Shown piece by piece: positions 62,697 through 64,000 of a stretch of DNA of 64,000 nucleotides. The position numbers and the translations under genes are program-made. Each line of letters starts with the position of its first letter. The first letter of the stretch is position 1. This DNA comes from an uncultured Clostridium sp. (lineage in GTDB: Bacteria > Bacillota > Clostridia > TANB77 > CAG-508), in assembly GCA_902496295.1 (NCBI GenBank), contig CABVAF010000002.1, positions 150,451 to 214,450 on the forward strand. Reading direction: 5' to 3'. The notes beneath the pieces are model-generated. The model was not told the DNA's origin. It ran no database searches and saw only the letters and a list, made by a program, of their open reading frames with translations.

Positions 62697-63686
62697 TTAA
62701 TATACATAATTTTGCGGATTATATAAAACTCCGTTTTTTCTTACCTCAAAATGAAGGTGGTTTCCTGTAGAATTTCCTGTAGAACCAACTTTTGCTATAA
62801 CTTGTCCTTGTGATACTTTTTGTCCTACACTTACAAGTAATGAACTACAATGTCCATAAAGTGTTTCTGTTCCATTTCCATGAGAAATTTTTACACAATA
62901 ACCGTAGCTTCCATTCCAACCAGACATTGTAACAGTTCCTGCCGCAGCAGCTTTTATTGATGTTCCATAAGGTGCTGCTATATCCATTCCTCTATGTGGT
63001 GAACTCCTTATGCTTTCTCTACTTCCAAATCTTGACGTTATAACTCCACCTGTAAGTGGTTTTTGCAGTGTCACACCTATATTTACATATGCCGCCGATC
63101 CTCCAGATGGTACTGAAGAGCTTACTTTTGAAGCTACATATGTTACTTTTGGCACTACTTTTTCATATAATTTTGATACACATGTATCTACATCTGTAAA
63201 TTCTTTTTTAGTTTTATCATATTTCTCTAAAATTCCAATGTCATCTTTATTTGCACTATTTTTATCTTTTAATTTCTTAACAATATCTTCTGCTTCTTGA
63301 AATGTAGAAACATAATATTTTTCCTCTTTGTTATCTGTAATTGCATAAAACCTATAATATTCAGTACCATTACTTGTTACCTTATCATAAATTTCATCAT
63401 CATTTGTCTCTACATCTTTCTTTAATAAACACAATTTATATTGAGGCATACTATCAATTTGCGCAAAAACAACATCATCTCCATTGCCACTTTCAACATA
63501 CTTGTTTATTCTTTCTTGTAATTTGCTTTTATCTGATGTATACCCTATTAGCTCTCCATTTAAGCTAACCTCATATGTTGGTTTATAAAATATAGTAATT
63601 GCTGCTGTTATTAAGATGATAGATGCTATAATTAATACAATTAGCTTAATTGAAGACCTTAAAAACATAGCAAAACGTTTTAACAT
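62697..63686 (-). CDS. M23 family peptidase (LytM-like) with G5-type region
   Basis: A 329-residue exported peptidoglycan endopeptidase or regulator. A membrane anchor (about 9-33), an extracellular region with a YabE-like start (EVSLNGELIGYTSDKSKLQERI), and a C-terminal M23 domain with zinc motifs SPHRGMDIAAP (HxxxD) and NHLHFEVRKNG (HxH). All zinc ligands are present, so it can be active. I chose ATG 63686 because AGGAG lies 11 bases upstream; a GTG at 63698 is in frame. Single gene. Resembles clostridial SpoIIQ/LytM-type proteins, but the sporulation role is unproven. Confidence 0.87.
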   Translation of the reverse strand: MLKRFAMFLRSSIKLIVLIIASIILITAAITIFYKPTYEVSLNGELIGYTSDKSKLQERINKYVESGNGDDVVFAQIDSMPQYKLCLLKKDVETNDDEIYDKVTSNGTEYYRFYAITDNKEEKYYVSTFQEAEDIVKKLKDKNSANKDDIGILEKYDKTKKEFTDVDTCVSKLYEKVVPKVTYVASKVSSSVPSGGSAAYVNIGVTLQKPLTGGVITSRFGSRESIRSSPHRGMDIAAPYGTSIKAAAAGTVTMSGWNGSYGYCVKISHGNGTETLYGHCSSLLVSVGQKVSQGQVIAKVGSTGNSTGNHLHFEVRKNGVLYNPQNYVY

Positions 63687-63760
63687 ATTTTCAAGCACTC
63701 CTATCTATTTTATTGTATAAAGTATTTTATATGATTATATTTTTTTATGCAAAAAGAATA

Positions 63761-63791
63761 GGAACTAAAATAGTCGATTTATTTTAGTTCC
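63761..63791 (-). terminator. Probable terminator hairpin
   Basis: Arms GGAACTAAAATA (63761-63772) and TATTTTAGTTCC (63780-63791), 12 bp perfect with a 7-base loop; the minus strand continues with TATTCTTTTTG. It lies downstream of the cut-off gene at the window edge. The rest of the gap 63687-63910 shows nothing further except a short direct repeat TTTCTTTAGTT. Confidence 0.55.
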
Positions 63792-63910
63792 GTATGGTTT
63801 ATCTTAATTTTTCTTTAGTTTATTCCATTTTTCTTTAGTTTTCTCTCTTTACATTTATAAAGTAGGCTTGCCCAATATATATTTAATTTTAATTTTTTAA
63901 CATTATGCTT

Positions 63911-64000
63911 TTATAATATATATTTTTTTATTAAAGAAATTCCTATAACTACTATTAACATTCCTCCTAATATTGATGCTATATATATCATTATTGTTTC
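63911..64000 (-). CDS. C-terminal membrane anchor of a protein cut by the window edge
   Basis: Twenty-nine codons end at a TAA (63911-63913): a hydrophobic helix then LIKKYIL. The helix plus KK tail closely resembles the C-termini of the three large surface proteins in this window (SGIILIKKFVI, GIIIIKKKVLNKK, GIVLIKKKVIGKK), so this is probably the end of another surface protein. The start lies outside the window. Confidence 0.5.
   Translation of the reverse strand, partial: ETIMIYIASILGGMLIVVIGISLIKKYIL

Overview
The window is AT-rich DNA from a low-GC, endospore-forming member of the Firmicutes, most likely an uncultured gut-type clostridium. The basis is codon use dominated by A/T-ending codons, strong AGGAGG-type ribosome sites, consensus sigma-A promoters (TTGACA-N17-TATAAT type), sporulation genes (spoIIE, cwlD, a SleB-like hydrolase), a WalR-type regulator and a radC-mreBCD-pbp2-minC cluster. 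No rRNA, tRNA, CRISPR array, integrase, transposase, reverse transcriptase or sortase gene was seen. Most genes lie on the minus strand.

Layout. 1-1.0 kb: a cut-off sensor kinase and its WalR-like regulator. 1.1-13.2 kb: a minus-strand operon with its own promoter, coding for a D-aspartate ligase-like ATP-grasp enzyme, an Asp/Glu racemase, a MurE-type ligase, an 82-residue protein and a giant cyclic beta-glucan synthase homologue (GT84/glycoamylase-like/GH94). 13.3 kb: a REP-like nested palindrome. 13.4-17.1 kb: a RelA/SpoT-fold protein, the CwlD amidase, a GGDEF protein with a degenerate receiver, and an anchored Ig-like protein. 17.2 kb: a 162-bp MITE-like element. 17.4-21.3 kb: a thioester-domain surface protein with four DUF11-like repeats. 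21.7-34.5 kb: mostly housekeeping and envelope genes (HdeD-like protein, a two-component system, AI-2E-type permease, exonuclease III, G5/SleB hydrolase, LemA and HtpX, TatD, AcpS, unknown membrane proteins).

34.6-41.5 kb holds a WG-repeat protein, then a pilin-like protein ending in an FGE/C-type-lectin-like domain. That protein is transcribed divergently from a small XRE regulator. Between the two are a perfect sigma-A promoter and two TGACA-N5-TGTCA palindromes. SpoIIE follows. 41.8-52.7 kb is a two-gene operon of very large surface proteins (1691 and 1955 residues), the second with a thioester-type domain and a His/Cys-rich insert. 53.0-55.1 kb has a TlpA-like thioredoxin and a plus-strand cassette of three uncharacterised genes. 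55.2-61.7 kb is the minC-pbp2-mreDCB-radC-DUF4321 cell-shape operon, read leftwards. 62-64 kb has a MecA-like adaptor, an M23 peptidase, and the C-terminal membrane anchor of another protein cut by the window edge.

Most of the window concerns the cell envelope: building peptidoglycan (MurE, D-Asp branch, MreBCD/PBP2), cutting it (CwlD, SleB-like, M23), and decorating it (glucan synthase, thioester adhesins, pilin-lectin). The strongest leads are the operator-controlled pilin-lectin gene, which resembles a diversity-generating-retroelement target; the D-Asp cross-bridge operon; the thioester/isopeptide-type adhesins; the MITE and REP elements; and the three-gene cassette sitting where minD/minE would normally follow minC.
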